Source: Aquimarina sp. TRL1 (GTDB lineage Bacteria; Bacteroidota; Bacteroidia; Flavobacteriales; Flavobacteriaceae). From it: a stretch of DNA of 64,000 nt. The stretch lies in the NCBI RefSeq assembly GCF_013365535.1, contig NZ_CP053590.1:1664501-1728500 (forward strand). The letters run 5' to 3'. How positions within the stretch are numbered: position 1 is the stretch's first letter; every line of letters starts with the position of its first letter. The position numbers and the translations under genes were made by a program. The notes under the pieces are model-generated. The model saw only the letters and a list, made by a program, of their open reading frames with translations, did no database searches and had not been told where the DNA came from. Positions 28,065 to 37,945 of this stretch are shown piece by piece.

Positions 28065-29408
28065 TTAATCGCATCCTGTATCTATTTTTGACTGCTCATC
28101 ATTATTAGGGAAACAATTTCCCGATCCTGTTTTTTCCGGAACATATCTGGTAAGATTAGGGTCTTTAAGCCCAGACTCGATAAAAGCAGTAATATCTATA
28201 ATATCTTTTTCGGATAATTCTATATTTCCAAACTGGGGAGCCAGGCTTTCTTTGGGAACTTCATTGTTCTGAGGTACTCCCTTATTTTTGTAAGTAACCA
28301 CATCTTTGACAGAAGTAAATGTTCCTCCATGACCATAGAATCCATGATCCGCTATATTATACAGTGTGGGTGTTTTAAACTTATAATTATCATTTGCATT
28401 TTTGGTAAAGCCTCCTCTACCTTTTTTCACTCTATCAAATCCTTCCATATCTGTAACAATCGCATCTGAAGCATTATCGAAATCTCCCATCCCGAAAGCA
28501 TAAAACGCAACATCATTTAGTGCCGGTCCGGAATGACATTCATAACACTTTCCTTTACTAAAAAAGGCAATAGCTCCTCTCTTCTCCGCATCATTCATCG
28601 CTTTGTAATTCCCTTTTAGCCATTCTTGCCAGGGAGCTTGATTTGCTAGTAAAGTTCGCTCATATGCTGCAATTGCCAATGCAGCATTGTGTGTAGAATA
28701 TCTGTCTTCTTCTTCTACTGATGGAAAAGCAGCATCAAACAAATTTTTATATCCAAAGGTGTTTACAAATTCTTCATCTACTTTTATTCTGTGAACTCCC
28801 TGTCCTTTGATTGCTTGTACCTCTACTCCTTGATGTCCTAAATTATTCTCAGGGATATTGGTCCAGCCAATCTCCGTTCCTGCATTGGTTCCGGTTCCTC
28901 CAAATTGTCCATTCCACAACATAATATCCTGATATGCAACATTTAATATTGTTGGAGATTTTATTGGCTGAATATCGAGCATATCTATAGGCATCCCTTC
29001 TGCTATGACTCTTCCTTCTCCACGTATACCAAAGCCTGAACCTCCTTCTCCTTTTCCTTGTCTAATCCCTGCAGCAAAACCTGCAGCAGCATGGTGACAA
29101 GAAACACAAGAGTAGGTTCCTTTCATTTTAGAAAATTTGGGACTCCCTCCTGTTGCGGTTTCATGAATTAATAATTTACCTAATTCTACTTTCTCTTTGG
29201 TAAGTGGGTTTAAGGGATCTTGAGGTATTTTTGAGAAATCCTCACTATCAGGAAGTATAAAATAGGATACTCCTTCATTATTAGAAACCGATTGTAGAAT
29301 TTCTAACAGCTGATCGTCCACAATACTAGGACCCAGCGGATCATAATCATCATCATTACAAGATACTAACAATGCCATAAGCATCATCAAATAGGTACAT
29401 TTTTTCAT
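28065..29408 (-). CDS. Di-heme cytochrome c peroxidase family lipoprotein
   Basis: A 447-residue envelope lipoprotein with lipid cysteine 17 (LLVSCNDDD) and an acidic surface-sorting signature. Two heme c sites: CVSCHHAAAG around residue 105 and CYECHSGPA around residue 285, the layout of bacterial cytochrome c peroxidase and MbnH-type enzymes. The segment YNIADHGFYGHGGTF near the C-terminus is typical of the second heme domain. No neighbour explains its partner; a related protein lies at 40380-41426. Confidence 0.87.
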   Translation of the reverse strand: MKKCTYLMMLMALLVSCNDDDYDPLGPSIVDDQLLEILQSVSNNEGVSYFILPDSEDFSKIPQDPLNPLTKEKVELGKLLIHETATGGSPKFSKMKGTYSCVSCHHAAAGFAAGIRQGKGEGGSGFGIRGEGRVIAEGMPIDMLDIQPIKSPTILNVAYQDIMLWNGQFGGTGTNAGTEIGWTNIPENNLGHQGVEVQAIKGQGVHRIKVDEEFVNTFGYKNLFDAAFPSVEEEDRYSTHNAALAIAAYERTLLANQAPWQEWLKGNYKAMNDAEKRGAIAFFSKGKCYECHSGPALNDVAFYAFGMGDFDNASDAIVTDMEGFDRVKKGRGGFTKNANDNYKFKTPTLYNIADHGFYGHGGTFTSVKDVVTYKNKGVPQNNEVPKESLAPQFGNIELSEKDIIDITAFIESGLKDPNLTRYVPEKTGSGNCFPNNDEQSKIDTGCD

Positions 29409-29805
29409 TTACAAAGTAATTTTTTCTAATAAATAATGTTTTAAAAAGGTATACACAAGATTTCATTATTCTTGTATATATCAGATTATCAACTGATTGA
29501 TATCGACAACATGCACTTTCTCTTCGATTAATAAATTTTATAAAACAATGAGAGCATGTATCGTACTAACGATAGCCTTTAACTGGTGTAATAAAAAAAA
29601 TGGGAATTTTTGATAAGCCTATATCAACAGAAAAATTAATGCAAAAGATTGTTCCTTTTAGAAAATAAACTTCCTAAAAACGAATTTTATGTCACTAAGC
29701 CCTATTGGATCACAATCACCATTAATGTATGATTATGACCACAATGAATTGTGTCATTTAATAAGTATTTTTCTTAAATAGATAGTAGTTTTTTCCCTTA
29801 TACTT
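29409..29805. other. Intergenic region between the di-heme and brnQ genes
   Basis: About 400 AT-rich bases between two reverse-strand genes. The only small frame noted (29600-29668, 22 codons, plus strand) has no recognisable features. It probably contains the promoter of the di-heme gene, but no convincing site was found. Confidence 0.5.
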
Positions 29806-31080
29806 TTATTTATTTTTCCCCTTAAAGAAAATGTTAGTTACTGCAAATGTAATAATTACGGGGAAAATCCAAGCAAAATTATAAGAACCTAAGGGAAGAA
29901 TTTCCAAAATTGGCTGTACAAACCCTTCATATCCTATTGCTACAAAGAAATCCAATGCACTAAATAGAATGGTTATAAATACGACAGATCTAAAAACAAC
30001 AGGGGCTGAAAGCCTTTCTGGTAAGATATTCAGTATAATGAGTACAATTGTTACAGGATATAAAAACATCAAAGCAGGAATTGCTATTACAATAATATGA
30101 TGAACATCAAATTGACCCACGATTACTCCTAATAAACAACCTATTATAGCTGTAATAACATATGCTCTTTGAGAGTTTCCAAAAAAAGATTTCATAAAAT
30201 CAGATGTTCCGGTAACAATCCCCACTGCTGTTGTAAAACAAGCCAGAGCGACTAAAACACTTAACCCTACTCTCCCGATCGCTCCCAATGTCTCAAAGCT
30301 TAATCCCTGTAGTAATTCGGTTCTGCTAATCTGAGTATCAAAAAAAGAATTATATAGTGCTCCGGTATAGATCATCCCAGTATAAATAACTAACAGTCCG
30401 ATACCGGCAATCATTCCTGCCGATCTAATCAGTTTTTTATTAGCGTTATAGTCTGTATCATATTTTGTCTTTACAGAAATAATAATTACTCCTCCGACAA
30501 CTACGGCTCCAATAGCATCAAAAGTTTGGTAGCCTTCCAGAATCCCATTAACCAAAGGTGTATCAAATATAGATGGATTCATAGGAGTATGAGTAGAAAA
30601 AATACCAATAAAAATAATAGAAAGAATGACTAAGAAAATGATCGGAGTTAAAAATTTCCCCAATACATTTACTATTTTATTTCTATTGAGAACAAAAAAC
30701 AAAACAAGCGCAAAATAAATACTACTGGTTAACCAGGAAGGTGTTCCCAGAAAAGGAGCAATTGCCATTTCATGTGTAACAGAAGCTGTACGCGGGGAGG
30801 GTAATACAATGGAAATACAATAAATTATAATACAGTATATATAGCTAAATAACGGAGATACTTTTTTTCCAAAATCAAATAAAGTTCCCTGTAGTCTCGC
30901 ATGGGCTATAATTCCTAAAATAGGAATTATAACTGCCGAAATAATAAACCCAATAGATACCCATAACCATAGGTCTCCGGATTTTATACCAAGGTTTGGA
31001 GGAAGAATCAAGTTTCCTGCTCCAAAGAACATAGAAAATAGTGCAAATCCGGTAACAAAAGTTTCTTTATTTAACTGCAT
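29806..31080 (-). CDS. brnQ: Branched-chain amino acid transport carrier (LIVCS family)
   Basis: A 424-residue inner-membrane cation-coupled transporter for leucine, isoleucine and valine. The N-terminus FALFSMFFGAGNLILPPNLG is diagnostic for the LIVCS family, and about 12 hydrophobic segments follow, with AIGAVVVGGVIIISV and GTSDFMKSFF in the conserved regions. Divergent from the alpha/beta hydrolase gene (36-base gap), so both promoters must lie in or around that short interval. Confidence 0.92.
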   Translation of the reverse strand: MQLNKETFVTGFALFSMFFGAGNLILPPNLGIKSGDLWLWVSIGFIISAVIIPILGIIAHARLQGTLFDFGKKVSPLFSYIYCIIIYCISIVLPSPRTASVTHEMAIAPFLGTPSWLTSSIYFALVLFFVLNRNKIVNVLGKFLTPIIFLVILSIIFIGIFSTHTPMNPSIFDTPLVNGILEGYQTFDAIGAVVVGGVIIISVKTKYDTDYNANKKLIRSAGMIAGIGLLVIYTGMIYTGALYNSFFDTQISRTELLQGLSFETLGAIGRVGLSVLVALACFTTAVGIVTGTSDFMKSFFGNSQRAYVITAIIGCLLGVIVGQFDVHHIIVIAIPALMFLYPVTIVLIILNILPERLSAPVVFRSVVFITILFSALDFFVAIGYEGFVQPILEILPLGSYNFAWIFPVIITFAVTNIFFKGKNK

Positions 31081-31116
31081 TTAATTAGGTTTAGCACTTA
31101 AATATAAAAGATACAA

Positions 31117-31893
31117 ATGGATTTGACCTATAAAGGAGTAAAAATTAATTATGATACCAGGGGAGAAGGTGAAGCTATTGTATTTCTTCATGGTTTTTTG
31201 GAAAACAGCAGTATGTGGAATCAAATTACTCCACACTTTATAAATAAATACCAATGTATTACTATCGATCTTTTAGGACATGGAGCATCCGGATGTATAG
31301 GGTATATACATACGATGGAAGAAATGGCAAAGTCACTAAAAGCAGTATTAGACATCATTAATGTTGAGAAGGTAACATTAATTGGTCACTCTATGGGGGG
31401 GTATGTAGCCTTGGCATTTATAGAAGAATTCCCATTATATACAGATCGAATTGTACTTCTTAATTCTACTTCCTTTCCTGACAGTAAAGAACGAAAAATA
31501 AACAGAGAACGTGCTATACAAATTGTAAAAAATAATCCTCAGGCATATACAAGCATGGCTATTGCTAATTTATTTGCTAAAGAAAACAGAGCGCGACTTT
31601 ATCAGGAGATTATAAAAATTAAGGAAGCAGCTTCCCAAACTCCATTACAAGGAATTATATCTGCTCTCGAAGGTATGAAAATACGAAAAGACAGAACACA
31701 TATCTTATCTTCTTTCGAAGGAGAAAAAATAATGCTCGCAGGAAAAAAAGATCCTGTTTTATCCTTTGAACAGGCTATAGAAGAAAGCAACAGGTGTAAA
31801 GTAGATCTGATTGGTTTCTCAGGAGGACATATGACCTATCTGGAAAATCAATCCAAATTTTTGGAGAGCATGCAACAATTTTTAAAAATGTGA
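31117..31893 (+). CDS. Alpha/beta-fold hydrolase
   Basis: A 258-residue serine hydrolase. Oxyanion-hole strand FLHGFLENSSMWNQ, nucleophile elbow LIGHSMGGYVAL, acid probably in GKKDPVLSFE and the histidine in GGHMTYLEN. No signal peptide. The lid region (residues about 125-180) is helical, as in MenH-like or esterase families. The substrate cannot be inferred. Confidence 0.88.
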   Translation: MDLTYKGVKINYDTRGEGEAIVFLHGFLENSSMWNQITPHFINKYQCITIDLLGHGASGCIGYIHTMEEMAKSLKAVLDIINVEKVTLIGHSMGGYVALAFIEEFPLYTDRIVLLNSTSFPDSKERKINRERAIQIVKNNPQAYTSMAIANLFAKENRARLYQEIIKIKEAASQTPLQGIISALEGMKIRKDRTHILSSFEGEKIMLAGKKDPVLSFEQAIEESNRCKVDLIGFSGGHMTYLENQSKFLESMQQFLKM

Positions 31894-32074
31894 AAGTATC
31901 ACTATAAGGCAATTTTTAGTATAATAGTTAATAACTGTGTGGATAAAAAGCATTGTTTTCACGTTAAAAAGACATAAAAAAGACTTATTTTTTAAAATTT
32001 CCTACATAAATCCTACATTAATCAAAAAAAAATAGTATTATTGTACTGATAATGAACTTTTAACAAAATAATAG

Positions 32075-32320
32075 ATGAAATCCCCAACCCCAAATTCGTC
32101 ATTTACCGTCTCTAAAATCTACTGTTCCCTTTTTGGTCATAGTTATAAATTATCCAAAAAAGTGACACATCATATTAAAGAATATACCTGTGCCCATTGT
32201 GGAGAGCAAGTAACCACAAACAGCAAAGGAAAACTGGAAATTATGACACCAAAACTAAAAGAAATAAATGAAGCTATCGCTTATGTACACGCTAAAAAAC
32301 TGAAACGTGCAGAAGGATAA
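32075..32320 (+). CDS. Small putative zinc-ribbon protein
   Basis: An 81-residue protein with YCSLFGHSYKL then EYTCAHCGEQVTT: a Cys/His pair followed by CxxC, resembling small zinc ribbons of the DUF1660 kind. The C-terminal half is a basic helix (EAIAYVHAKKLKRAEG). Flavobacteria have similar small proteins of unknown role. It stands alone, facing thiL, with a 19-base gap. Confidence 0.65.
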   Translation: MKSPTPNSSFTVSKIYCSLFGHSYKLSKKVTHHIKEYTCAHCGEQVTTNSKGKLEIMTPKLKEINEAIAYVHAKKLKRAEG

Positions 32321-32339
32321 GCTTTCTTTTTTTAATTAA

Positions 32340-33386
32340 TTATTCTTTAATAGGATTCCATCCTTGCGCTTTGAGCTCTATTTTCTCATTCGCTCTGGTT
32401 ACTAAACCAATACCACTTTTCTCATCCACTATATGACCTATAACGGTAAGATTAGGGTTTGCCTTAATTTTTGGATAATCATTTTGGTCAATGGTAAATA
32501 GTAATTCGTAATCTTCACCACCGTTCAAAGCAACTGTTGTACTATTTAGATTAAACTCTTCTGATGTAGAAATAACTGCAGGATCCAATGGAATTTTATC
32601 CTCGTATAAATTAACCCCTACTTTAGAACGGGTACAAAGATGTATTACTTCTGAAGAAAGACCATCACTAATATCAATCATACTGGTTGGCTGTACCTCT
32701 AGTGCTTTTAATAAACCAGGCATGTCTTTTCTTGCTTCAGGTTTTAATTGTCTTTCTATTAAATAAGAATACTGATCTAAATCTGGTTGTACATTTGGGT
32801 TTACCTTAAAAACCTGTTTCTCTCTTTCCAAAACCTGCAATCCCAGATATGCAGCACCAAGATCTCCTGTTACCACTAATAAATCTCCGTCTTTCGCTCC
32901 ATTTCTATACACGATAGCATCTTCTTCGGCGAAACCAGTCGCGGTAATACTTATAATTAATCCCGAAGTAGACGATGTCGTATCTCCTCCTATAACATCC
33001 ACGTTATATAATTTAGCCGCTGCGTATATTCCCTCATATAATTCTTCTAAAGCCTCTAAAGTAAACCGATTAGAAACAGCAATAGAAACCGTAATTTGAG
33101 ACGCCGTAGCATTCATGGCGTAAATATCAGAAAGATTGACCATAACAGCTTTATACCCTAAATGTTTTAAAGGTACATACGCCAGGTCAAAATGAACTCC
33201 TTCTACTAATAAATCTGTAGAAAGCACACATTTTTTTTGATTAAAGTCCAAAACAGCAGCATCATCACCTATACCATATAAGGTAGATGGCTGAGAAATT
33301 GTAAAGTTTTGGGTTAAATGTTCTATCAATCCAAACTCTCCTAATTCTGATAATTGTGTACGGGGGGTGTTCTTGTCTTCAATCAT
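32340..33386 (-). CDS. thiL: Thiamine-monophosphate kinase
   Basis: A 348-residue cytoplasmic enzyme that phosphorylates thiamine phosphate to thiamine diphosphate. Motifs: GIGDDAAVLD, LSTDLLVEGVHFDL, VMVNLSDIYAMNA, GGDTTSS, VTGDLGAAYLG, SMIDISDGLSSEVIHLC and NGGEDYELLFT. The length matches ThiL. It is not in a thiamine operon here. Confidence 0.95.
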   Translation of the reverse strand: MIEDKNTPRTQLSELGEFGLIEHLTQNFTISQPSTLYGIGDDAAVLDFNQKKCVLSTDLLVEGVHFDLAYVPLKHLGYKAVMVNLSDIYAMNATASQITVSIAVSNRFTLEALEELYEGIYAAAKLYNVDVIGGDTTSSTSGLIISITATGFAEEDAIVYRNGAKDGDLLVVTGDLGAAYLGLQVLEREKQVFKVNPNVQPDLDQYSYLIERQLKPEARKDMPGLLKALEVQPTSMIDISDGLSSEVIHLCTRSKVGVNLYEDKIPLDPAVISTSEEFNLNSTTVALNGGEDYELLFTIDQNDYPKIKANPNLTVIGHIVDEKSGIGLVTRANEKIELKAQGWNPIKE

Positions 33387-33714
33387 GCTGCAAAGGTAGC
33401 CAAGAAAGCAAATTTAACTAAAGAAAATACAAAAAAATACACTTCTTATTTTTCTGAGTAAACTGTCTAGATATAAGTATATAAAACCATATACAGGAGA
33501 CAAATGTTAATTTCAGAATCATTCTCAAAGCATTTAAAATTTGATTATTGAATAAAAAAATGATTTAAAACAAAAAAACGTATTTAATTGATAATCAAAT
33601 ATTTTGTATTTTTAACAACCATAAAAGTACGTTATTACCATAATTTCAAGAATTAAAAAAACATTTTTGTTTGCATATTCTGGTGAGAATCTTTCTTTTT
33701 TAGTCCCAAACCTT
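33387..33714. other. Intergenic region upstream of the propeller cluster
   Basis: About 330 AT-rich bases between the divergent thiL and the first choice-of-anchor-B gene. A near match to a promoter lies around 33590-33620 (TTG ... TATTTTTA), one base off the -7 consensus. An in-frame extension of the lipoprotein frame to 33667 is less likely than the ATG at 33715. Confidence 0.45.
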
Positions 33715-34956
33715 ATGAAAAAAAACCTACTATCTCCCCTTCTAAGTATCATCTGTATATTATTCTGTAATTGTAGTAGAGATGATACTTCTGGTAATGA
33801 ACAAATTATAGAAATGACTAATCAGGGAGTAATTCCCTGTGAAAATGGAATCGCAGCTGGTAAGTATCCTTGCAAAGAATACGATTTTGTTTCCCATATT
33901 ACACTGGAACAAATTAATGCCGAAACCGGAAATGATAGCTGGGGATGGACTGATCCTGTAACCAATAAAGAATATGCACTAATTGGTCTCGATAATGGAA
34001 CTGCATTTATAGATATATCCATACCAGAAAGCCCACGATATATTGGCAAATTACCAACCGCTACCGTATCCAGTTCCTGGAGAGATGTCAAAGTATATAA
34101 TAATACTGCATTTATAGTGAGTGAGGCAAAAGGACATGGTATGCAGGTATTTGATTTAACTAAATTGCGAAATGCCGGAGAAGCAACAACCTTTACTGCA
34201 GATGTACATTATACCGATTTTGGTAGTGCTCATAATATTGTTATTAATCCACTATCGGGATATGCTTATGTGGTAGGAGCAAAAAACCTCAATGGTTCGC
34301 AAGCTTTGTACAATGGAGGACCTCTTTTTATAAATATACAAAATCCGCTAGTTCCCAAAAATGAAGGAGGATATGCAGAAAAAGCATATAGCCATGATGC
34401 GCAGGTAATCACTTATAACGGACCTGATCCGGATTATATAGGCAAAGAAATATTAATCGGAAGTAATGAAAACGAATTGGCTATTGTAGATATAACAGAT
34501 AAATCTAACCCAATAGCAATATCTACTATTAGTTACGCTCAGGTTGGGTATACACACCAAGGGTGGTTTACCGAAGATATGAAGTATTTTCTACTTGGAG
34601 ATGAACTGGATGAGACAAGAGAAGGATTTAATACCAGAACTATTATTTTTAATATGGAAGACCTGGATGTTCCGCAGGAACATATGATGTTTACAGGGAC
34701 AACCTCCGCGATTGATCACAATGGATATGTAAAAGGAAACTTGTTTTATCTAGCTAATTATCAGGCAGGAATGCGGGTTATTGATATTTCTGATCTCGCA
34801 AATAAAAACATTGCCGAAATCGGCTTTTTTGATACTTTTCCTACTAGTAATGCTGCTGATTTTAAAGGAGCATGGAATGTATATCCCTTTTTCAAAAGTG
34901 GCAATATTGTGATTAGTGATATCAATTCAGGTTTTATACTAGTACGCAAAAAATGA
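33715..34956 (+). CDS. Choice-of-anchor B family lipoprotein (LVIVD propeller)
   Basis: A 413-residue protein. Signal KKNLLSPLLSIICILFC, likely lipid cysteine 20 (asparagine at -1 is unusual), followed by SRDD. The mature protein carries LVIVD-type propeller repeats: NGTAFIDISIPESPRYIGKL, NTAFIVSEAKGHGMQVFDLT, ELAIVDITDKSNPIAI and AGMRVIDISDLANKN. It is closely similar over its whole length to the N-terminal 400 residues of the next gene. ATG at 33715 places the signal peptide correctly. Probably a surface-anchored binding protein; ligand unknown. Confidence 0.86.
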   Translation: MKKNLLSPLLSIICILFCNCSRDDTSGNEQIIEMTNQGVIPCENGIAAGKYPCKEYDFVSHITLEQINAETGNDSWGWTDPVTNKEYALIGLDNGTAFIDISIPESPRYIGKLPTATVSSSWRDVKVYNNTAFIVSEAKGHGMQVFDLTKLRNAGEATTFTADVHYTDFGSAHNIVINPLSGYAYVVGAKNLNGSQALYNGGPLFINIQNPLVPKNEGGYAEKAYSHDAQVITYNGPDPDYIGKEILIGSNENELAIVDITDKSNPIAISTISYAQVGYTHQGWFTEDMKYFLLGDELDETREGFNTRTIIFNMEDLDVPQEHMMFTGTTSAIDHNGYVKGNLFYLANYQAGMRVIDISDLANKNIAEIGFFDTFPTSNAADFKGAWNVYPFFKSGNIVISDINSGFILVRKK

Positions 34957-35222
34957 TAAAAATTTAATATATGAAGCATTGATTATTAAAAAGTTATATA
35001 TTTGTAATTATTATATACCCCTTAAAACCAAATGTATGAAATCAAACCTTCCTTTTCCACCCCTTTATTTTTTAATTCGTAAAAACGTTCTATAATCTGC
35101 AAAACGTATTTTTCATTAACATATAAAATATACTTAAAAAGAATACTAATTAAAACAAATTCCTGCCTATGAAATAAACACAAATAATCATTTTTAAAAT
35201 CTAACACACAATCACAAACTCA

Positions 35223-37925
35223 ATGAAAACTTTTAAGACTACATTATTATTAATGTGTACAGTCTTTCTTGGCTATGCACAAACTCCATGTGTCAATGGA
35301 AAAGCAGGGAACTACCCCTGTAAAGGTTACGACCTGATGTCACATATTCCCTTATCAACAATGAACGCCTCTATGGGTAATGATAGCTGGGGATGGACAG
35401 ATCCGCAAACAGGAAAAGAATACGCTATTATAGGATTAAATAACGGAACTGCATTTATAGATGCTTCCAACCCAACTAACCCTGTTTATTTAGGAAAATT
35501 ACCAACCGCTACCAGTAATAGTACTTGGAGAGATATCAAAGTATACAAAGATCACGCATTTATCGTTAGTGAAGCATCAGGACATGGAATGCAGGTTTTT
35601 GATCTGACCCGTTTAAGAAACGTGTCAAACCCTCCACGTACCTTTACCGCAGATACCAGATATACAGAATTCGGAAATGCGCACAATATCGTTATTAACG
35701 AAGATACTGGATTTACCTATGTTGTAGGAGCACAAAGAAATTCGGGACCTTATAAAGGAGGGCCCCTTTTTATTAATATTCAAGATCCTAAAAATCCTAA
35801 AAATGCAGGTGGGTTTTTATCAGGCGGACAAAGAGCCTATACTCATGATGCACAAGTAGTAACGTATAATGGTCCAGATCAGGACTATGTAGGAAAAGAA
35901 ATTCTTATCGGAAGTAATGAGATAGAAATCGTTATTGCAGATATCACAAACAAATCAAACCCTAAAACAATTTCTACTATCAAGTATTCTGATGTAAAAT
36001 ATACTCATCAAGGATGGTTCACAGATGATATGAGATATTTTATTCTAGGAGATGAATTAGATGAGCAAGGTGTAGGGTTTAACACTAAAACTATCATTTT
36101 TGATTTTCAAGATTTAGACAACCCTAAATTCCATTTCAACTATTTTGGTCCTACTGCATCCACAGATCATAATGGATATGTAAAAGGAAATCTCTTCTAC
36201 TTAGCGAATTATCGCGCCGGATTACGGGTCATTGATATCAGCAATATCGGGTCTAAAAACATGACAGAAGTTGGTTATTTCGACTCCTATCCTTCTAGCA
36301 ATAGTGTTACAATGGATGGGGTATGGAATGTGTATCCTTATTTCAGTAGTGGAAATATCGTAATTAGTGATATTCAGGGAGGTTTCTTCTTAGTCAAAAA
36401 AAGCAGTGGCTCTTCTTGTCAGGCAACAACTCCAACATCTTTAGCAACTACCAATGTCAATGCTACATCTGCATCCCTGAGCTGGGGAGCTGTATCTGGT
36501 GCTACATATGATATCAGATATAGAAAAACAGGAACATCTTCCTGGACAACCAATGCTGTTTCTGCTACTTCTACTACCTTATCAGGTCTTACCGAAAATA
36601 CGGAGTATGAAGCACAAGTACGAAGTAAATGTTCTTCTAATCAAACATCAAACTATAGTAGTTCAGTACGATTTACTACAAAACAGGTACAGATCACCTA
36701 TTGTGCCTCTAATGGAAAAACTACTTCTGATGAATACATCAGTAATGTTAATCTTAGAGATATCAATAATACGACAGCAGCTTCTTCAGGAGGTTATGGA
36801 GATCACACTTCGGTATCCACAGAATTAAAAAAAGGAGATACTCATACTATTTCGATAACACCTACCTGGACAGGAACTGTATACAATGAAGCATATAGCG
36901 TGTGGATTGATCTAAATCAGGATGGAGACTTTACTGATCAGGGAGAGCAAGTGTGGACACAAAGTGCCACAAAAAACAGCCCTGTTACAGGAAGCTTTAC
37001 CATTCCTTCTAATGCAGCAGAAGGAGCTACCAGAATGCGGGTTTCTATGAAGTATAATGGAATTCCTACTTCCTGTGAATCTTTCCAATATGGAGAAGTA
37101 GAAGATTACACCGTTATCCTTACCAAAGGAAATGGTGGTGGTGGAGAACCAGGATGTACAACGGGAATTTCTTCATTTCCATACTCCGAAAGCTTTGAAA
37201 ATAGTATTGGTGCCTGGACACAGTCAACAAATGATAATCTGGATTGGACTGTAGATCAAAATGGTACACCTTCTAGAAATACCGGGCCATCATCTGCAGC
37301 ACAAGGTAGTTATTATATCTTTGTAGAGGCTTCTTTTCAAGGAACAGGCTTCCCTAATAAACAAGCAATTTTAACCTCTCCTTGCTTTGATTTATCCAAT
37401 GTTTCTGCCGCAACATTCTCTTTCTCTTATCACATGTACGGTTCTTCCGATATGGGAGATATTAAGTTAGAAGCCAGTACTGATGATGGGGCAACCTGGT
37501 CAGAACTCTGGAGTAAAACTGGAAACCAAGGAAATTCCTGGAATACACAAAGCGTTAATTTGTCTTCATATGCGGGACAAGGAGTGAAACTGAGATTTAA
37601 CAGAACCACAGGAGGAACCTGGCAAGCAGACATTGCTATTGATAATATTTCTATTAGAACAGGAAGATCTGCTTCAAAACAATTTGATGTAGAAGAAATC
37701 GGTTCATTATTTATTTATCCAAATCCGGCAACAGGAAATATCTTAAACGTTGTAACAGGAAGCGATGAAGATTTCACTTTTGAAATAAGAAATGTCATTG
37801 GACAAAAAATAAAAAGTGGCGCTTTAAAAAATAGCATCGATATTTCTAACTTAAGAACCGGAAACTACTTCTTAAAACTCGAAACAAAAGATCAAGTAGT
37901 AACCAAACGATTTGTAAAAAAATAG
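35223..37925 (+). CDS. T9SS-exported choice-of-anchor B protein with FN3, GEVED and MAM-like domains
   Basis: A 900-residue secreted protein. Signal peptide KTFKTTLLLMCTVFLGYAQ; LVIVD propeller about 21-395 (GTAFIDASNPTNPVYLGKL, HGMQVFDLTRLRN); fibronectin type III about 405-490 (SASLSWGAVSGATYDIRYR); GEVED domain about 495-640 (WIDLNQDGDFTDQGEQVW, FQYGEVEDYTVI); MAM-like domain about 655-805 (ESFENSIGAWTQS, IAIDNISIR); T9SS type A tail about 825-900 (IYPNPATGNILNVV). The free, secreted counterpart of the preceding lipoprotein. The gap between them (266 bases) has no gene. Confidence 0.9.
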   Translation: MKTFKTTLLLMCTVFLGYAQTPCVNGKAGNYPCKGYDLMSHIPLSTMNASMGNDSWGWTDPQTGKEYAIIGLNNGTAFIDASNPTNPVYLGKLPTATSNSTWRDIKVYKDHAFIVSEASGHGMQVFDLTRLRNVSNPPRTFTADTRYTEFGNAHNIVINEDTGFTYVVGAQRNSGPYKGGPLFINIQDPKNPKNAGGFLSGGQRAYTHDAQVVTYNGPDQDYVGKEILIGSNEIEIVIADITNKSNPKTISTIKYSDVKYTHQGWFTDDMRYFILGDELDEQGVGFNTKTIIFDFQDLDNPKFHFNYFGPTASTDHNGYVKGNLFYLANYRAGLRVIDISNIGSKNMTEVGYFDSYPSSNSVTMDGVWNVYPYFSSGNIVISDIQGGFFLVKKSSGSSCQATTPTSLATTNVNATSASLSWGAVSGATYDIRYRKTGTSSWTTNAVSATSTTLSGLTENTEYEAQVRSKCSSNQTSNYSSSVRFTTKQVQITYCASNGKTTSDEYISNVNLRDINNTTAASSGGYGDHTSVSTELKKGDTHTISITPTWTGTVYNEAYSVWIDLNQDGDFTDQGEQVWTQSATKNSPVTGSFTIPSNAAEGATRMRVSMKYNGIPTSCESFQYGEVEDYTVILTKGNGGGGEPGCTTGISSFPYSESFENSIGAWTQSTNDNLDWTVDQNGTPSRNTGPSSAAQGSYYIFVEASFQGTGFPNKQAILTSPCFDLSNVSAATFSFSYHMYGSSDMGDIKLEASTDDGATWSELWSKTGNQGNSWNTQSVNLSSYAGQGVKLRFNRTTGGTWQADIAIDNISIRTGRSASKQFDVEEIGSLFIYPNPATGNILNVVTGSDEDFTFEIRNVIGQKIKSGALKNSIDISNLRTGNYFLKLETKDQVVTKRFVKK

Positions 37926-37945
37926 TTTGTTAAAACAGAAAAATA

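Noticed and set aside
29600..29668. 22-codon plus-strand frame in the di-heme/brnQ gap
   Set aside because: Too short, no start-site signals and no similarity I recognise.
36499..36828. 109-codon frame inside the T9SS choice-of-anchor B gene
   Set aside because: Out-of-frame shadow; the main frame encodes FN3 and GEVED domains here.
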